A stretch of DNA of 64,000 nt, from NCBI GenBank assembly GCA_002753225.1, contig PDZS01000005.1, positions 1 through 64,000 on the forward strand. The letters run 5' to 3'. The DNA comes from Deltaproteobacteria bacterium YD0425bin51 (GTDB taxonomy: Bacteria; Desulfobacterota; Desulfobacteria; Desulfobacterales; YD0425bin51). This document shows, one piece after another, positions 9,012-17,765 of the stretch. The first letter of the stretch is position 1; each line of letters opens with the position of its first letter. The notes beneath the pieces were generated by a model that was given only the letters and a program-made list of their open reading frames with translations, had not been told where the DNA came from and searched no databases. A program made the position numbers and the translations under genes.

Positions 9012-10014
9012 TTTTTTCTCCTCCTATAAACATATCTTTACGAATTTTAAGTTCTAAATTTTCAGGTGCAAGAAAAGTTGAAATATCAAGAAATTCTTGT
9101 GTAAGGTTTGGAAATATTATTTTACCATCCTCTTCAATTATAATTTCTTCTCCTATTGTCTTAGAAGCTATATTCTGTAGTGTTCTCTCATTTACAAAAG
9201 GCTCTTTATAAAGATTCAGCCCTATGCTTTGAGCGTATTCTTTAGCAATAGTTATCTCTTCTTTTTTAAGGCTTTCTCTATTTTGGGAATAATAATTATC
9301 CATGATATGTAGGCTAACTTCAGGAAGATTTTGTTTCATCCAGTTGGCAATAGGGAAAAAACAGCATTCTATGTGATTAGGTAAAAGGAGGGTTCTCACA
9401 ATAACTTTAGTATTCTGTGAAGCTAATTTTAAAGCTTTTGAAGCATGTTCAAAATAATCAGATGTTTTGGCAACGTTCATTGAGCATTGTTTTGAATAAA
9501 AATGAAGATCAGCAATATATAAATCTACTATTTCATATAGTATCTCTGGCACTCTAATATCCATATACATGTTGGTATTCCAGATCAGTAAAGGAAAAAT
9601 GGAAATATGAGCCAAAGTTTCAAAAACAGATAAAATATTTACTGTTGGTTCTCCTCCAACAAAACTTATAGACTTACATTTTTCAGCCATTTCTTCCAAA
9701 TGGATTTTTAAATCTTTTACATCAAAAGCATTAGTTTTTGATCCCTTTTTTGCCCGGTTTTTCACATAGCAAAATTTACACCTCATATTGCAGCCAAGAA
9801 GAAATATAGAGTAAGTCGGACAAACTTCAATTTCTTCTCCATAAAGAACATTATGATAAAAAACCTTTGCAGGATATGCAGCCTTGCAAAAACCTCTCTC
9901 CCCTTTTAATCGATTAATTTTGCATTTTCTAGGACATAATGTGCAGGAGCACATTATTGATTTTAGGAGTTCTATTGAATTTAAAATTTTGAGTTTTTTA
10001 ATATCGTTTTGCAC
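9004..10014 (-). CDS. Radical SAM protein, pyruvate formate-lyase activase-like
   Basis: A 336-residue radical SAM enzyme. The cluster-binding motif CNMRCKFC has cysteines 75, 79 and 82. An extra N-terminal cysteine set (CTLCPRKC at 24-31, FC43) may bind a second cluster, as in the PflA-like family that is often located near AmmeMemoRadiSam genes. A GGEPT motif follows at about 119. The reaction and target are not known. The frame opens with a GTG at 10014 with no clear ribosome binding site, ten bases after pyrF; the ATG at 9954 (MCSCTLC) is an alternative start. It overlaps the ATPase gene by 8 bp, so translation is probably coupled. Confidence 0.72.
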   Translation of the reverse strand: MQNDIKKLKILNSIELLKSIMCSCTLCPRKCKINRLKGERGFCKAAYPAKVFYHNVLYGEEIEVCPTYSIFLLGCNMRCKFCYVKNRAKKGSKTNAFDVKDLKIHLEEMAEKCKSISFVGGEPTVNILSVFETLAHISIFPLLIWNTNMYMDIRVPEILYEIVDLYIADLHFYSKQCSMNVAKTSDYFEHASKALKLASQNTKVIVRTLLLPNHIECCFFPIANWMKQNLPEVSLHIMDNYYSQNRESLKKEEITIAKEYAQSIGLNLYKEPFVNERTLQNIASKTIGEEIIIEEDGKIIFPNLTQEFLDISTFLAPENLELKIRKDMFIGGEKIE

Positions 10015-10023
10015 GTTAAAATA

Positions 10024-10737
10024 TTAAAATAAAATTTTTCCCATTTCATCCTGCATAGATTTAATTAATGCAATTGGATCTTTTGCAATACGAATAGGAC
10101 GACCTATTACCAAATGGTCTGCGCCATTTTTTATGGCTTCTTGTGGAGACATAATCCTTTTTTGATCGTCAGAGGGAACTTCTATGTTTTTACCAGGTCT
10201 TATTCCTGGTGTTACAATTATAAGCTTATCTCCTAAATCTCTTCTTAATCTGCTCGCTTCCATGCCAGAAGAAACAATACCATCACATCCTAAATTTAAA
10301 GCTTTTTCAGCTCTTATAAAAACCAAGTCTTCAACTGTTCTGGTAAGTCCCATTTCCTTCATATCGCTTTCATCAAAACTAGTTAATACAGTTACTGCAA
10401 GAATTTTAAGTTCCTCTTTGACTTCAACTGCTGCTCGTAAAATAGGGTCATTTCCATGCACTGTTACAAAAGTAACACCTCTGTCTCTTAATTGTTTAAC
10501 GGCTAATTTAACAGTTTCTGGAACATCAAAAATTTTTAAATCAGCCATAACCTTATGCCCTTTTTTTATAATCATATCAATTGGTCTAAACCATTCAGCA
10601 ATAAATAATTGCAAACCGACTTTAAAAAAATTAATATGATCACCTAAAAGGTCAACCCATTTTTCAGCTTCTTTAAGGTTATCAACATCAAGAGCAAAAA
10701 TGATTCTGTCTTTTAAAGGTATATTTTTTGAATTCAT
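10024..10737 (-). CDS. pyrF: Orotidine 5'-phosphate decarboxylase
   Basis: A 237-residue enzyme of pyrimidine synthesis that converts OMP to UMP. Family landmarks are FALDVDN near the N-terminus, the catalytic block DLKIFDVPETV (about 66-76) with its Asp-Lys-Asp pattern, VTPGIRP (about 175-181) and the phosphate-binding VIGRPI (about 211-216). AAGGAG lies about 7 bases before the ATG. It is the first gene of the minus-strand run leading to pilT, and only 22 bp separate it from the divergent YkgJ-type gene, so promoters for one or both must overlap coding sequence. Confidence 0.95.
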   Translation of the reverse strand: MNSKNIPLKDRIIFALDVDNLKEAEKWVDLLGDHINFFKVGLQLFIAEWFRPIDMIIKKGHKVMADLKIFDVPETVKLAVKQLRDRGVTFVTVHGNDPILRAAVEVKEELKILAVTVLTSFDESDMKEMGLTRTVEDLVFIRAEKALNLGCDGIVSSGMEASRLRRDLGDKLIIVTPGIRPGKNIEVPSDDQKRIMSPQEAIKNGADHLVIGRPIRIAKDPIALIKSMQDEMGKILF

Positions 10738-10759
10738 AATAAAAACTCCTTAAATATTT

Positions 10760-11323
10760 ATGTTATCTATGTTTAATATATATAATGAAATGTTAGAAAA
10801 TTACAAAAGATTTGTTGAAAAAGTTGATTCCATATGTATAAAAATAGAAAAAAGCTATGGAAATTATATAAGCTGCAAAAAAGGATGTGCCAAATGCTGC
10901 ATGGCTATTTCACTTTTCCCCATAGAAGCTGTATCTATTTCATTAGCTATACAAAGCTTATCAAAGAAAGAGATAAAGAATATAAGAAATAGAGTTAAAA
11001 AATCAAAAGATAACTATACATGCCCTCTTATAGAGGATAATATATGTCTTTTATATGATAATCGTCCAATTATATGCAGAACTCATGGACTTCCAATTTT
11101 AATAAACCAAGATGGAGAAACAAAAATCGACTGCTGTCCTTTAAATTTTGATGGAATAAATAATTTCCCAAAAGATGCGATCATATCTCTTGATAATCTT
11201 AACACAATATTTGTTGCAATAAATAAGGTTTTTGTTACTGAATTTTCATCTATTGTAAATTTACCTGAACGTATTCATATACGTGAAGCTATTTTTATGG
11301 AAATTAAACTATCAAAGGAATAA
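10760..11323 (+). CDS. YkgJ-type cysteine-cluster (zinc/iron chelating) protein
   Basis: A 187-residue protein with the cysteine pattern of the YkgJ family (CxxxC near the N-terminus, then CPL...C...RP..C): SCKKGCAKCC, then CPLIEDNICLLYDNRPIICRTHG, then DCCPLN. About eight cysteines probably bind an Fe-S cluster or zinc. The function of the family is unknown, though members often sit near methyltransferase or radical-SAM genes. The ATG lies 22 bp from the divergent pyrF start, and no strong ribosome binding site is visible. The next gene begins 11 bases after the stop. Confidence 0.78.
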   Translation: MLSMFNIYNEMLENYKRFVEKVDSICIKIEKSYGNYISCKKGCAKCCMAISLFPIEAVSISLAIQSLSKKEIKNIRNRVKKSKDNYTCPLIEDNICLLYDNRPIICRTHGLPILINQDGETKIDCCPLNFDGINNFPKDAIISLDNLNTIFVAINKVFVTEFSSIVNLPERIHIREAIFMEIKLSKE

Positions 11324-11334
11324 GTATTTTAAAA

Positions 11335-11751
11335 ATGGCTAAATGGCTCATATATTTTAATTCTCCATTTCCAAGTAGAGAAGGGTTTTCTCCATATAGA
11401 TCTCCCGGACTTTTGGTTCATATACCTATAATAATATTCTTTTTAATTATAGGATGTTTACTTTCCAAAGATACATCATGGTTAATGCCAATATTTATTC
11501 CTCTCTATTTTGTTTTTGGTCTTTATTTAGGGAGAGATCTTGCTATACTTGCTCATTATAACCCTATTATCACACTCGTAATAGTAGTATTATTTCCAAT
11601 TGGTCAATACTTTGGACAAAAATTGTCTTTTTTATTTGAAGCATTTAAAGAATTTTTAGGATGGTATTTTATTCCTTTCTCGATTATATTTACTTGTTTG
11701 ATATTAATTGGATTTATTGCCAACATAAAATTTTGGACAAAAGAGAAATAA
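11335..11751 (+). CDS. Small integral membrane protein, unknown
   Basis: A 138-residue, very hydrophobic protein with about four transmembrane segments (about 25-45, 48-68, 78-98 and 108-132). I do not recognise a family. The N-terminus carries a short cytoplasmic stretch with NSPFPSREGFSPYRSP. It is cotranscribed in all likelihood with the YkgJ-type gene before it and the cyclase gene after it, given gaps of 11 and 27 bases. The ribosome binding site is weak (AAAGGAATAAG, about 20 bases upstream). Confidence 0.62.
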   Translation: MAKWLIYFNSPFPSREGFSPYRSPGLLVHIPIIIFFLIIGCLLSKDTSWLMPIFIPLYFVFGLYLGRDLAILAHYNPIITLVIVVLFPIGQYFGQKLSFLFEAFKEFLGWYFIPFSIIFTCLILIGFIANIKFWTKEK

Positions 11752-11778
11752 AATTAAACTTAAATTCATGAGGAAAAT

Positions 11779-12855
11779 ATGGATGATATATATCGCAAAT
11801 TAACTGCTATAATGTTTACAGATATATTTCAATATTCTCGTCTTATGAGTAAAGATGAGAATAGAGCTTTTAGTATGTTATCCGAACATGATAAAATTAT
11901 GGCAAAAATAATCCCTTCTTTTAAAGGAAGGATACTAAAGCGTATGGGGGATGCAGTATTTGCAGAGTTTGAATCATCTGTTGATGCCTTGCAATGTGCT
12001 GTTAAGATTCAAGAACAGCTCAAAGAATATAATAATGATAAATGTGAAGATGATAAAATATTGGTTAGAATAGGCCTGCATGAAGGAGATGTGATTGTAA
12101 AAGGGGATGATCTTTTTGGAGAGGGAGTAAATGTAGCGGCAAGACTTGAACCTCTTGCTGATCCAGGAGGAATATGTGTATCGGAAGCACTCTATCAATC
12201 TGTTAAAACCACAACAAAAATTGAGGCATTAAAATTTGGAGATGTTGAATTAAAAAATATTCTGCAGAAATATACTATTTACAAAATTCCTTCTCCCTAT
12301 GAAAATAATTTGATTAGCAAGACAAAACCACTAACGCACGATAAATCAAAACATGAATATCAAATAAAGAATGTAACCTACCTTCCAGTTAAATATCTTT
12401 CTCCTCTTGAGATTGCTATGTTTACATTATTATTTTGCGGGATATCTATATTTATCCTTTCATATTTAACAGTTGGTCATTTAGATATTAATTCCATTCT
12501 TTCCTTTTTAAGTGAGAACAAGCTTTCAGTCAGCATTTTAACAATATTGCTTATCCTAACAACATTTTACTTTTATTCTATGATATCTATACGTATTGTT
12601 TTTGATGATGTTAGGAATGTGGATCATCTAATAGACTTTCTAGCTTCTCAAATTGGATATTCGCGACAGCTTGAAAAAAATAATACTATTATCTTTAAGC
12701 CTTCTATATATCATTTTATTATGTATAGCGCACGCAAGATAAAAGTCATTTTCGATGGTAATGCCATTATAATAAATGGCAACTATATGTTTATAAAGAA
12801 GCTTTTAAAAGTTATCAGATCATTTGAAACTGTTAAATCAGATATAAGGAAATAA
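11779..12855 (+). CDS. Class III adenylate/guanylate cyclase with membrane anchor
   Basis: A 358-residue protein. The catalytic domain is N-terminal (about 7-165): metal-binding D15 in FTDI and D58 in RMGDA, K54 in the position used for adenine recognition, and the transition-state stretch NVAARLE. This suggests an active homodimeric adenylate cyclase. Two transmembrane segments follow (about 212-232 and 247-266), then a C-terminal cytoplasmic domain of about 90 residues that I do not recognise. The layout is inverted relative to most receptor cyclases, where the catalytic domain is C-terminal. A GAGGAAAAT site precedes the ATG. The stop is separated from the nfo start by a single base. Confidence 0.85.
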   Translation: MDDIYRKLTAIMFTDIFQYSRLMSKDENRAFSMLSEHDKIMAKIIPSFKGRILKRMGDAVFAEFESSVDALQCAVKIQEQLKEYNNDKCEDDKILVRIGLHEGDVIVKGDDLFGEGVNVAARLEPLADPGGICVSEALYQSVKTTTKIEALKFGDVELKNILQKYTIYKIPSPYENNLISKTKPLTHDKSKHEYQIKNVTYLPVKYLSPLEIAMFTLLFCGISIFILSYLTVGHLDINSILSFLSENKLSVSILTILLILTTFYFYSMISIRIVFDDVRNVDHLIDFLASQIGYSRQLEKNNTIIFKPSIYHFIMYSARKIKVIFDGNAIIINGNYMFIKKLLKVIRSFETVKSDIRK

Positions 12856-12856
12856 A

Positions 12857-13747
12857 ATGGTTTTAAAAAAACCAAATAAAACTGAAGAGCATTTCATAGG
12901 AGCTCATTTATCCATTGGAAAAGGTCTGCATCATGCCTTATATGCCGCTTGTGATTTAAGGTGTAATGCTCTTCAAATATTTACTAAAAATACCAATGCT
13001 TGGAAGGAGAAGACGCTCTTAAGCAATGAAATTGATCTTTTCATGAAAGCCAAAGCTGAAACAGGAATTGAAAAGATTGCTTCTCACACTTCATATTTAA
13101 TTAATTTGGCTGCAATTGATATAAAAAAACAGCAAATGTCCTGTAAAGCCTTAAAAGCAGAGCTTATTAGATCTCGGGAACTTAAAATCCCTTATGTTGT
13201 TCAACATCCAGGATTCCACATGGGAGCTGGAGAAGAAAATGGAATTTATAGAATTTCTGATGGCATAAATCAAATTTTTAGTGAGCTTTTTAAGGCTTCG
13301 AATGATTCAACTCCAAAACTCCTTTTAGAAACTACCGCTGGTCAAGGAACAAGTATTGGGCATAGCTTTGAGCATATAGCTGCTATAATGGGAAATATCA
13401 TAGAAAAAAATCAAATCGGTGTATGCATGGATACATGCCACATTTTTGCAGCAGGTTATGATATTAGAAGCAAAGATACATATAAAAAAACCATTCAAAA
13501 ATTTGATGATGTTATTGGGCTTGAAAATCTTCATCTGATTCATGTCAATGACTCTAAAAGGGATTTAGGTTCTATGATTGACAGGCATGAGGATATTGGT
13601 AAAGGTAAATTAGGATTAAATGCCTTTTTCTTTTTGATGAATGATGCAAGATTATCTCATATTCCAAAAATTATTGAAACTCCTAAAGGTGATGGAGCTC
13701 AAAACGATTTTAAAAATTTAGAGACATTAAAAAGTCTGATTAATTAA
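12857..13747 (+). CDS. nfo: Endonuclease IV (AP endonuclease)
   Basis: A 296-residue zinc-dependent apurinic/apyrimidinic endonuclease of base excision repair. Signatures are IGAHLSI at the N-terminus, NALQIFTKN, the zinc-ligand region VQHPGFHMGAG, LLLETTAGQG, GVCMDTCHIFAAGYD and HVNDSKRDLGS followed by DRHEDIGKG. These cover the AP2 family metal ligands. Length is normal for the family. It appears to be translated together with the cyclase gene, as the ATG follows its stop by one base, and the ribosome binding site (ATAAGGAAATAAA) lies within the end of that gene. Confidence 0.95.
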   Translation: MVLKKPNKTEEHFIGAHLSIGKGLHHALYAACDLRCNALQIFTKNTNAWKEKTLLSNEIDLFMKAKAETGIEKIASHTSYLINLAAIDIKKQQMSCKALKAELIRSRELKIPYVVQHPGFHMGAGEENGIYRISDGINQIFSELFKASNDSTPKLLLETTAGQGTSIGHSFEHIAAIMGNIIEKNQIGVCMDTCHIFAAGYDIRSKDTYKKTIQKFDDVIGLENLHLIHVNDSKRDLGSMIDRHEDIGKGKLGLNAFFFLMNDARLSHIPKIIETPKGDGAQNDFKNLETLKSLIN

Positions 13748-13777
13748 CTCTCAACAAAAGTTTTATGGAGAAAGTAT

Positions 13778-14185
13778 ATGATTGAGTCTAATATTGCTTC
13801 ATATATAAAAAATGACGCTTTTACTAATTTTTTAGGAGCTACAATTGAAGCAATTGATACAGGGTACAGCAGAGTATCCCTTGAAGTTACAGAGGCAATG
13901 CTCAATTTTCATGGGATTACTCACGGAGGAATTATCTTTGGTTTGGGTGATATTGCCTTTGCAGCAGCTAGTAATTCACATGGTCAAAAGGCATTAGCGT
14001 TAAATGTCAATATCAGTTTTCTTTGTGCAACAAAGGCAGGAGATCATCTTGTTGCTGAAGCTAAGGAAGTTAAGGTTACTGGCGCAACGGCATTATATGA
14101 CATTGAGGTTATGGAAAAAGGAAGTAAGATGTTGATAGCCAAAAGTCAGGCTCTGGTATATCGTAAGAGGGAAACCTTTGTTTAG
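13778..14185 (+). CDS. PaaI-type hot-dog thioesterase
   Basis: A 135-residue single hot-dog domain of the PaaI family. The core motif NFHGITHGGIIFGLGDIAFAA contains the conserved HGG and the acidic residue (Asp in GDIAFAA) used as the general base; a later strand reads ALNVNISFL. PaaI enzymes hydrolyse phenylacetyl- and other acyl-CoA thioesters. TGGAGAAAGTAT precedes the ATG. It ends 13 bases before the stop of the convergent FabZ-like gene, leaving no room for a classical terminator. Confidence 0.85.
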   Translation: MIESNIASYIKNDAFTNFLGATIEAIDTGYSRVSLEVTEAMLNFHGITHGGIIFGLGDIAFAAASNSHGQKALALNVNISFLCATKAGDHLVAEAKEVKVTGATALYDIEVMEKGSKMLIAKSQALVYRKRETFV

Positions 14186-14198
14186 ATTATACTAAAGA

Positions 14199-14492
14199 TC
14201 ATAATTTTGATATTTCGATAAAGCCTGTTACAGCTATCTGATTATTTTTATAAATAGAGCATTTTAATGACAGTTCATCTATTTGTTGAATTGAATAATC
14301 ATATTCCCCGGGAGTTAGGAAGCTTTTAAATTTAAATTTAGATATGGTTTTGATCTTTTTTGAAATCCCATGCTTTTTAAAAGCTTCCATAAATGCGTAA
14401 ACTATTAGACTCCCTGGTACAACAGCATTTCCAGGAAAGTGATCAATATAAATCAGATCATTTAAATCAAATACAAAAATTCCATTAAACAT
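14199..14492 (-). CDS. FabZ-like hot-dog dehydratase domain protein
   Basis: A 97-residue protein with the FabZ/FabA-type active-site loop HFPGNAVVPGSL (histidine and cysteine-free PG loop) followed by a long helix and four strands. The length is short, about two thirds of standard FabZ, and the catalytic Glu of FabZ is not evident at the usual helix position, so dehydratase activity is uncertain. Related ApeI/ApeP-type thioester dehydratase proteins are also this small. It overlaps the 3' end of bioA by 8 bp, so it is part of the biotin gene run; a role in pimeloyl chain formation is a guess. The start at 14492 is preferred to a TTG at 14519, but neither has a good ribosome binding site. Confidence 0.55.
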   Translation of the reverse strand: MFNGIFVFDLNDLIYIDHFPGNAVVPGSLIVYAFMEAFKKHGISKKIKTISKFKFKSFLTPGEYDYSIQQIDELSLKCSIYKNNQIAVTGFIEISKL

Positions 14493-15843
14493 TTTCTGTA
14501 ATTTTACGGATAGATTCAAAAGTTATATTACAGAGTCTTTCAATTTCTTCAATTGTAATACATAAAGGAGGCATAAGAACAATTACATTTCCCAAAGGAC
14601 GTATTACAAGACCCTGATTGCGAGCCTCAAAAATAATTTTTTGACTCACTTTTTGTTTTGGCTCAAAAATTTTTTTGGAATTTTTGTCAAAGACTATCTC
14701 AATACCAGCCATTATCCCTATTTGTCTTATATCTCCGACGTGCTTTAACTCATAAAAAGATTTGAGCTTTTTATTTAAAAAAGCAATTTTTTCCTGAAGC
14801 TTATCTAAAACATATTCATTTTCAAATATTTCAAGATTAGCAATTGCAACAGCACACGCAAGGGGATTTCCAGTAAATGTATGCCCATGAAAAAATGTTT
14901 TAAATTCTTCATATTTCCCTAAAAAACCTTCAAAAATTTTTTCACTGGCAAGTGTTGCAGCAAGGGGAAGATAGCCTCCTGTAATACCTTTAGCAAGAGC
15001 CATGATATCTGGAATAACCTCTTCATGTTCGCAGGCAAACATTTTTCCTGTCTTTCCAAAACCAACAGCAACTTCATCAACAATCATCAGGATATTATAT
15101 TTTGAACAAAGCTCTCTAACACCTTTTAAAAATCCTTTTGGATGAACTATCATTCCTCCTGCCCCCTGTATGAGAGGCTCAATTATAAGTCCGCAAACCT
15201 CACTTCCATGTTCCCTCATTATTTCTTCCACATGATTTAGACATATAAGATTACATGAGGGATGAGATTTATTAAAAGGGCATCTATAGCAGTAAGGAGC
15301 TTCTGCTTTAAAGTTTTCAAAAAGAAGGGGCTTAAACATTCCATGAAAAAGATCTATTCCTCCAATACTTACAGAACCAATTGTATCTCCATGATAGGCA
15401 TTTTTAAAAGAAATGAATTTGAGGCGTTTTGGATCTCCATTTTTTGCTTGTTGATGATACTGAAAAGCCATTTTAAGAGCAACTTCTACGGCAGTTGATC
15501 CATTATCAGAATAAAACACCTTAGTTAATCCTTTTGGCGCAATTTGTATAAGTTTTTTTGCAAACTCAATTGCTGGCACATTGGAAATACCTAAAAGTGT
15601 TGAATGTGCAATTTTATCAATTTGGTTCTTAATGGCTAAATCCAGAGCTTCTTTACGATGGCCATGGACATTTGTCCATAAAGATGACACACCGTCAATA
15701 TATTCTTTCCCATAAACATCAATAAGTAAACTCCCTTTTCCTTCAGCAATAATAAGGGTAATTTCTGTTTCATAATCCTGCATCTGTGTAAAAGGATGCC
15801 AGATATATTTTTTATCGTCTATTTCTAGTTGTTTTATATTCAT
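14485..15843 (-). CDS. bioA: Adenosylmethionine-8-amino-7-oxononanoate aminotransferase
   Basis: A 452-residue class III PLP aminotransferase of biotin synthesis (KAPA to DAPA, SAM as amino donor). Family landmarks are WHPFTQM near residue 16, DGVSSLWTNVHGH, FYSDNGSTAVEVALKMA, HGDTIGSVSI, IVDEVAVGFGKTG, and the PLP-lysine region ALAKGITGGYLPLAAT (Lys near 283), then FFHGHTFTGNPLACA. It overlaps bioB by 4 bp (ATGA) and the FabZ-like gene by 8 bp, so the three genes are probably cotranscribed. bioF and bioD are not in the window. Confidence 0.95.
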   Translation of the reverse strand: MNIKQLEIDDKKYIWHPFTQMQDYETEITLIIAEGKGSLLIDVYGKEYIDGVSSLWTNVHGHRKEALDLAIKNQIDKIAHSTLLGISNVPAIEFAKKLIQIAPKGLTKVFYSDNGSTAVEVALKMAFQYHQQAKNGDPKRLKFISFKNAYHGDTIGSVSIGGIDLFHGMFKPLLFENFKAEAPYCYRCPFNKSHPSCNLICLNHVEEIMREHGSEVCGLIIEPLIQGAGGMIVHPKGFLKGVRELCSKYNILMIVDEVAVGFGKTGKMFACEHEEVIPDIMALAKGITGGYLPLAATLASEKIFEGFLGKYEEFKTFFHGHTFTGNPLACAVAIANLEIFENEYVLDKLQEKIAFLNKKLKSFYELKHVGDIRQIGIMAGIEIVFDKNSKKIFEPKQKVSQKIIFEARNQGLVIRPLGNVIVLMPPLCITIEEIERLCNITFESIRKITENV

Positions 15844-16826
15844 GGTTCAATATTAAATCCTAAATTTTCTATTAAATTTAAATCATCTTCAGGATTTCTT
15901 CCCTTAACAGTTAGAAGATTTCCAACAATCATTCCATTTGCTCCAGCAAGAAATACTAAAGATTGAGAATCGCGAAATATTTCAAGCCTTCCTGCTCCAA
16001 GTTTTATATCTTTGTTTGGCATCAAAAAGCGAGAAACAGCTATTATTTTAATAGCTTCCCATAAAGATAAGGGTTTTATATCATAAAAAGGAGTACCTTT
16101 AATTGGGATAAGGAAATTAAGAGGTACAGAATCAGGATCACATCCTTTAATTTCAAAAAGAAGGTCTAACTTATCTTGATTTGATTCAGAAAAACCGAAA
16201 ATTCCTCCTACACAAACTTCAAGACCTGCTTTTTTTGCATAATAAATGGTCTTTATTTTATCTTCATATGTGTGAGTTGTGCAAATTTGGGGGAAAAAGT
16301 TTTTTGAACTTTCAAGATTATGATGATATCTGGTTAGTCCAGCTTTTTTAAGCCTTAAGAAATCGTTTTCATCTAAAAGTCCAAGGGACGCGCATGGAAG
16401 CTGGTTTAATTTTTTCTCAATAAATTTTGATATAGTATTTTCAATATTTTTTAGCTCGTCTATATTTAGTTTGCGTCCTGAAGTAACAATTCCAAATCTT
16501 CTGCTTAACAGTTCTTCTTTCAAAGCATGACTTATAATTTCATCGGCAGTTAGAAGAGAATATGTCTTGATATCTGTATCATAATGAGCTGATTGAGCGC
16601 AAAATCTGCAATCTTCACTGCACCTTCCGCTTTTTGCATTAATTATTGAACAAGTTTTTATTAAATTTCTTTTAAAATGGATGCGAAGCTCAGTTCCTGC
16701 ATATAAAAGAACATGGATAAAATCTTTTTTAAGGCTAATTAATCTTTCTGCCTCTTCCCTGTTGACTTCTTTCCCTTCTTTGACTTTCTGTACAAGTGAT
16801 AAAATCCAATTATTCATCTTATACAT
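15840..16826 (-). CDS. bioB: Biotin synthase
   Basis: A 328-residue radical SAM enzyme that inserts sulphur into dethiobiotin. The radical-SAM motif CSEDCRFCAQS has cysteines 69, 73 and 76; the [2Fe-2S] ligand region includes CVGGIFG and the conserved arginine lies in GAGRLEIFR. Length is normal. GAGGG at the end of the upstream radical-SAM gene serves as ribosome binding site, and the two genes abut (TAAATG). The 3' end overlaps bioA by 4 bp. Confidence 0.95.
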   Translation of the reverse strand: MYKMNNWILSLVQKVKEGKEVNREEAERLISLKKDFIHVLLYAGTELRIHFKRNLIKTCSIINAKSGRCSEDCRFCAQSAHYDTDIKTYSLLTADEIISHALKEELLSRRFGIVTSGRKLNIDELKNIENTISKFIEKKLNQLPCASLGLLDENDFLRLKKAGLTRYHHNLESSKNFFPQICTTHTYEDKIKTIYYAKKAGLEVCVGGIFGFSESNQDKLDLLFEIKGCDPDSVPLNFLIPIKGTPFYDIKPLSLWEAIKIIAVSRFLMPNKDIKLGAGRLEIFRDSQSLVFLAGANGMIVGNLLTVKGRNPEDDLNLIENLGFNIEP

Positions 16827-17696
16827 TTATAGCGCCCTCAGCCATTCAGGTTTTAATGCAACCTTGCCGCTTATCGCTGCATCAATTAAGTTTAATGTTT
16901 TTTCCTTATCACGTGGAAGTATTGCTTTTATTGGCAGATAATTTGAAGCATGATTAGCATGAAAAAGACCTGAAGACAAATTAGTATATTCAATTATGGT
17001 CCTCAGCTCCCTTAGCATTTTATTTGGTTCTATAAGATAAAATTTACCATTTTCGTAATCTTTATACATTGGAGTTCCGGGAATAAGCATCAGACTTAAT
17101 GCTCCTACATAATCAGGATTAATTGCAGATAAGACTTTTCCTGTTTCTTTTCCATGAATCATAGATCTTTCTTCTCCTGCAATTCCTAACAAAACAGTTA
17201 TTGAAAGCTTAAATCCAGCGTCTTTTATTTTTTTCCCCATTTCAATCATTTTTTCTGCTGTAGCTCCCTTATTTATATTCTTAAGGGTTAAATCATCTCC
17301 TGTTTCAAGCCCCATGTAAGCAATTTTCAAACCTAACTGATTCAATTCTTTTAATTCTTCCAGAGTTTTCATTTGGATGCTTTTAGTATTTGCATAAACT
17401 CCAATCCTTTTTACCCAAGGAAGCTTTTTTTGTATCTCACTCAGAATATTTTTCAGCCTATTTTGAGGAATTATAAGAGCATCTCCGTCACATAAAAACA
17501 AACGGCTTTGCTTTTTGCAATAATTACTTGCAAATTCAATGTCCTGCATAATTATATCATCTGATTTTATTTTAAATCTCTCTGATTTATATGCTCCGCA
17601 AAAGGTGCATTTATTGTGAGAGCAACCGACAGTAACCTGAAGCAAAATACTGTCTGCTTCACTTGGCGGTCTTATTATAAATCCTTCATAATGCAT
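16827..17696 (-). CDS. Radical SAM protein (CX4CX2C type)
   Basis: A 289-residue radical SAM protein of the Elp3/MiaB-like group. The cluster motif is CSHNKCTFC (cysteines 25, 30 and 33), with four residues between the first pair rather than three, as in the family often annotated simply as radical SAM protein with a GCPHNKC motif. LFLCDGDALI and MGLETGDD follow the usual barrel. The substrate is unknown. Its position directly ahead of bioB could mean a role in biotin or lipoate-type chemistry, but similar genes occur in many contexts. A weak promoter may lie in the 69 bp shared with the divergent potD-like gene. Confidence 0.8.
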   Translation of the reverse strand: MHYEGFIIRPPSEADSILLQVTVGCSHNKCTFCGAYKSERFKIKSDDIIMQDIEFASNYCKKQSRLFLCDGDALIIPQNRLKNILSEIQKKLPWVKRIGVYANTKSIQMKTLEELKELNQLGLKIAYMGLETGDDLTLKNINKGATAEKMIEMGKKIKDAGFKLSITVLLGIAGEERSMIHGKETGKVLSAINPDYVGALSLMLIPGTPMYKDYENGKFYLIEPNKMLRELRTIIEYTNLSSGLFHANHASNYLPIKAILPRDKEKTLNLIDAAISGKVALKPEWLRAL

Positions 17697-17765
17697 AAAT
17701 ATTTCTCCTTGCTCTAATTCATAGTAATTGATAAAAAATTATAAACCATTTAGAGGAGGGGTGTC

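Noticed and set aside
10184..10639. 151-residue plus-strand frame opposite pyrF
   Set aside because: It is fully antisense to a clear pyrF gene, is low-complexity Ser/Leu-rich and has no motif.
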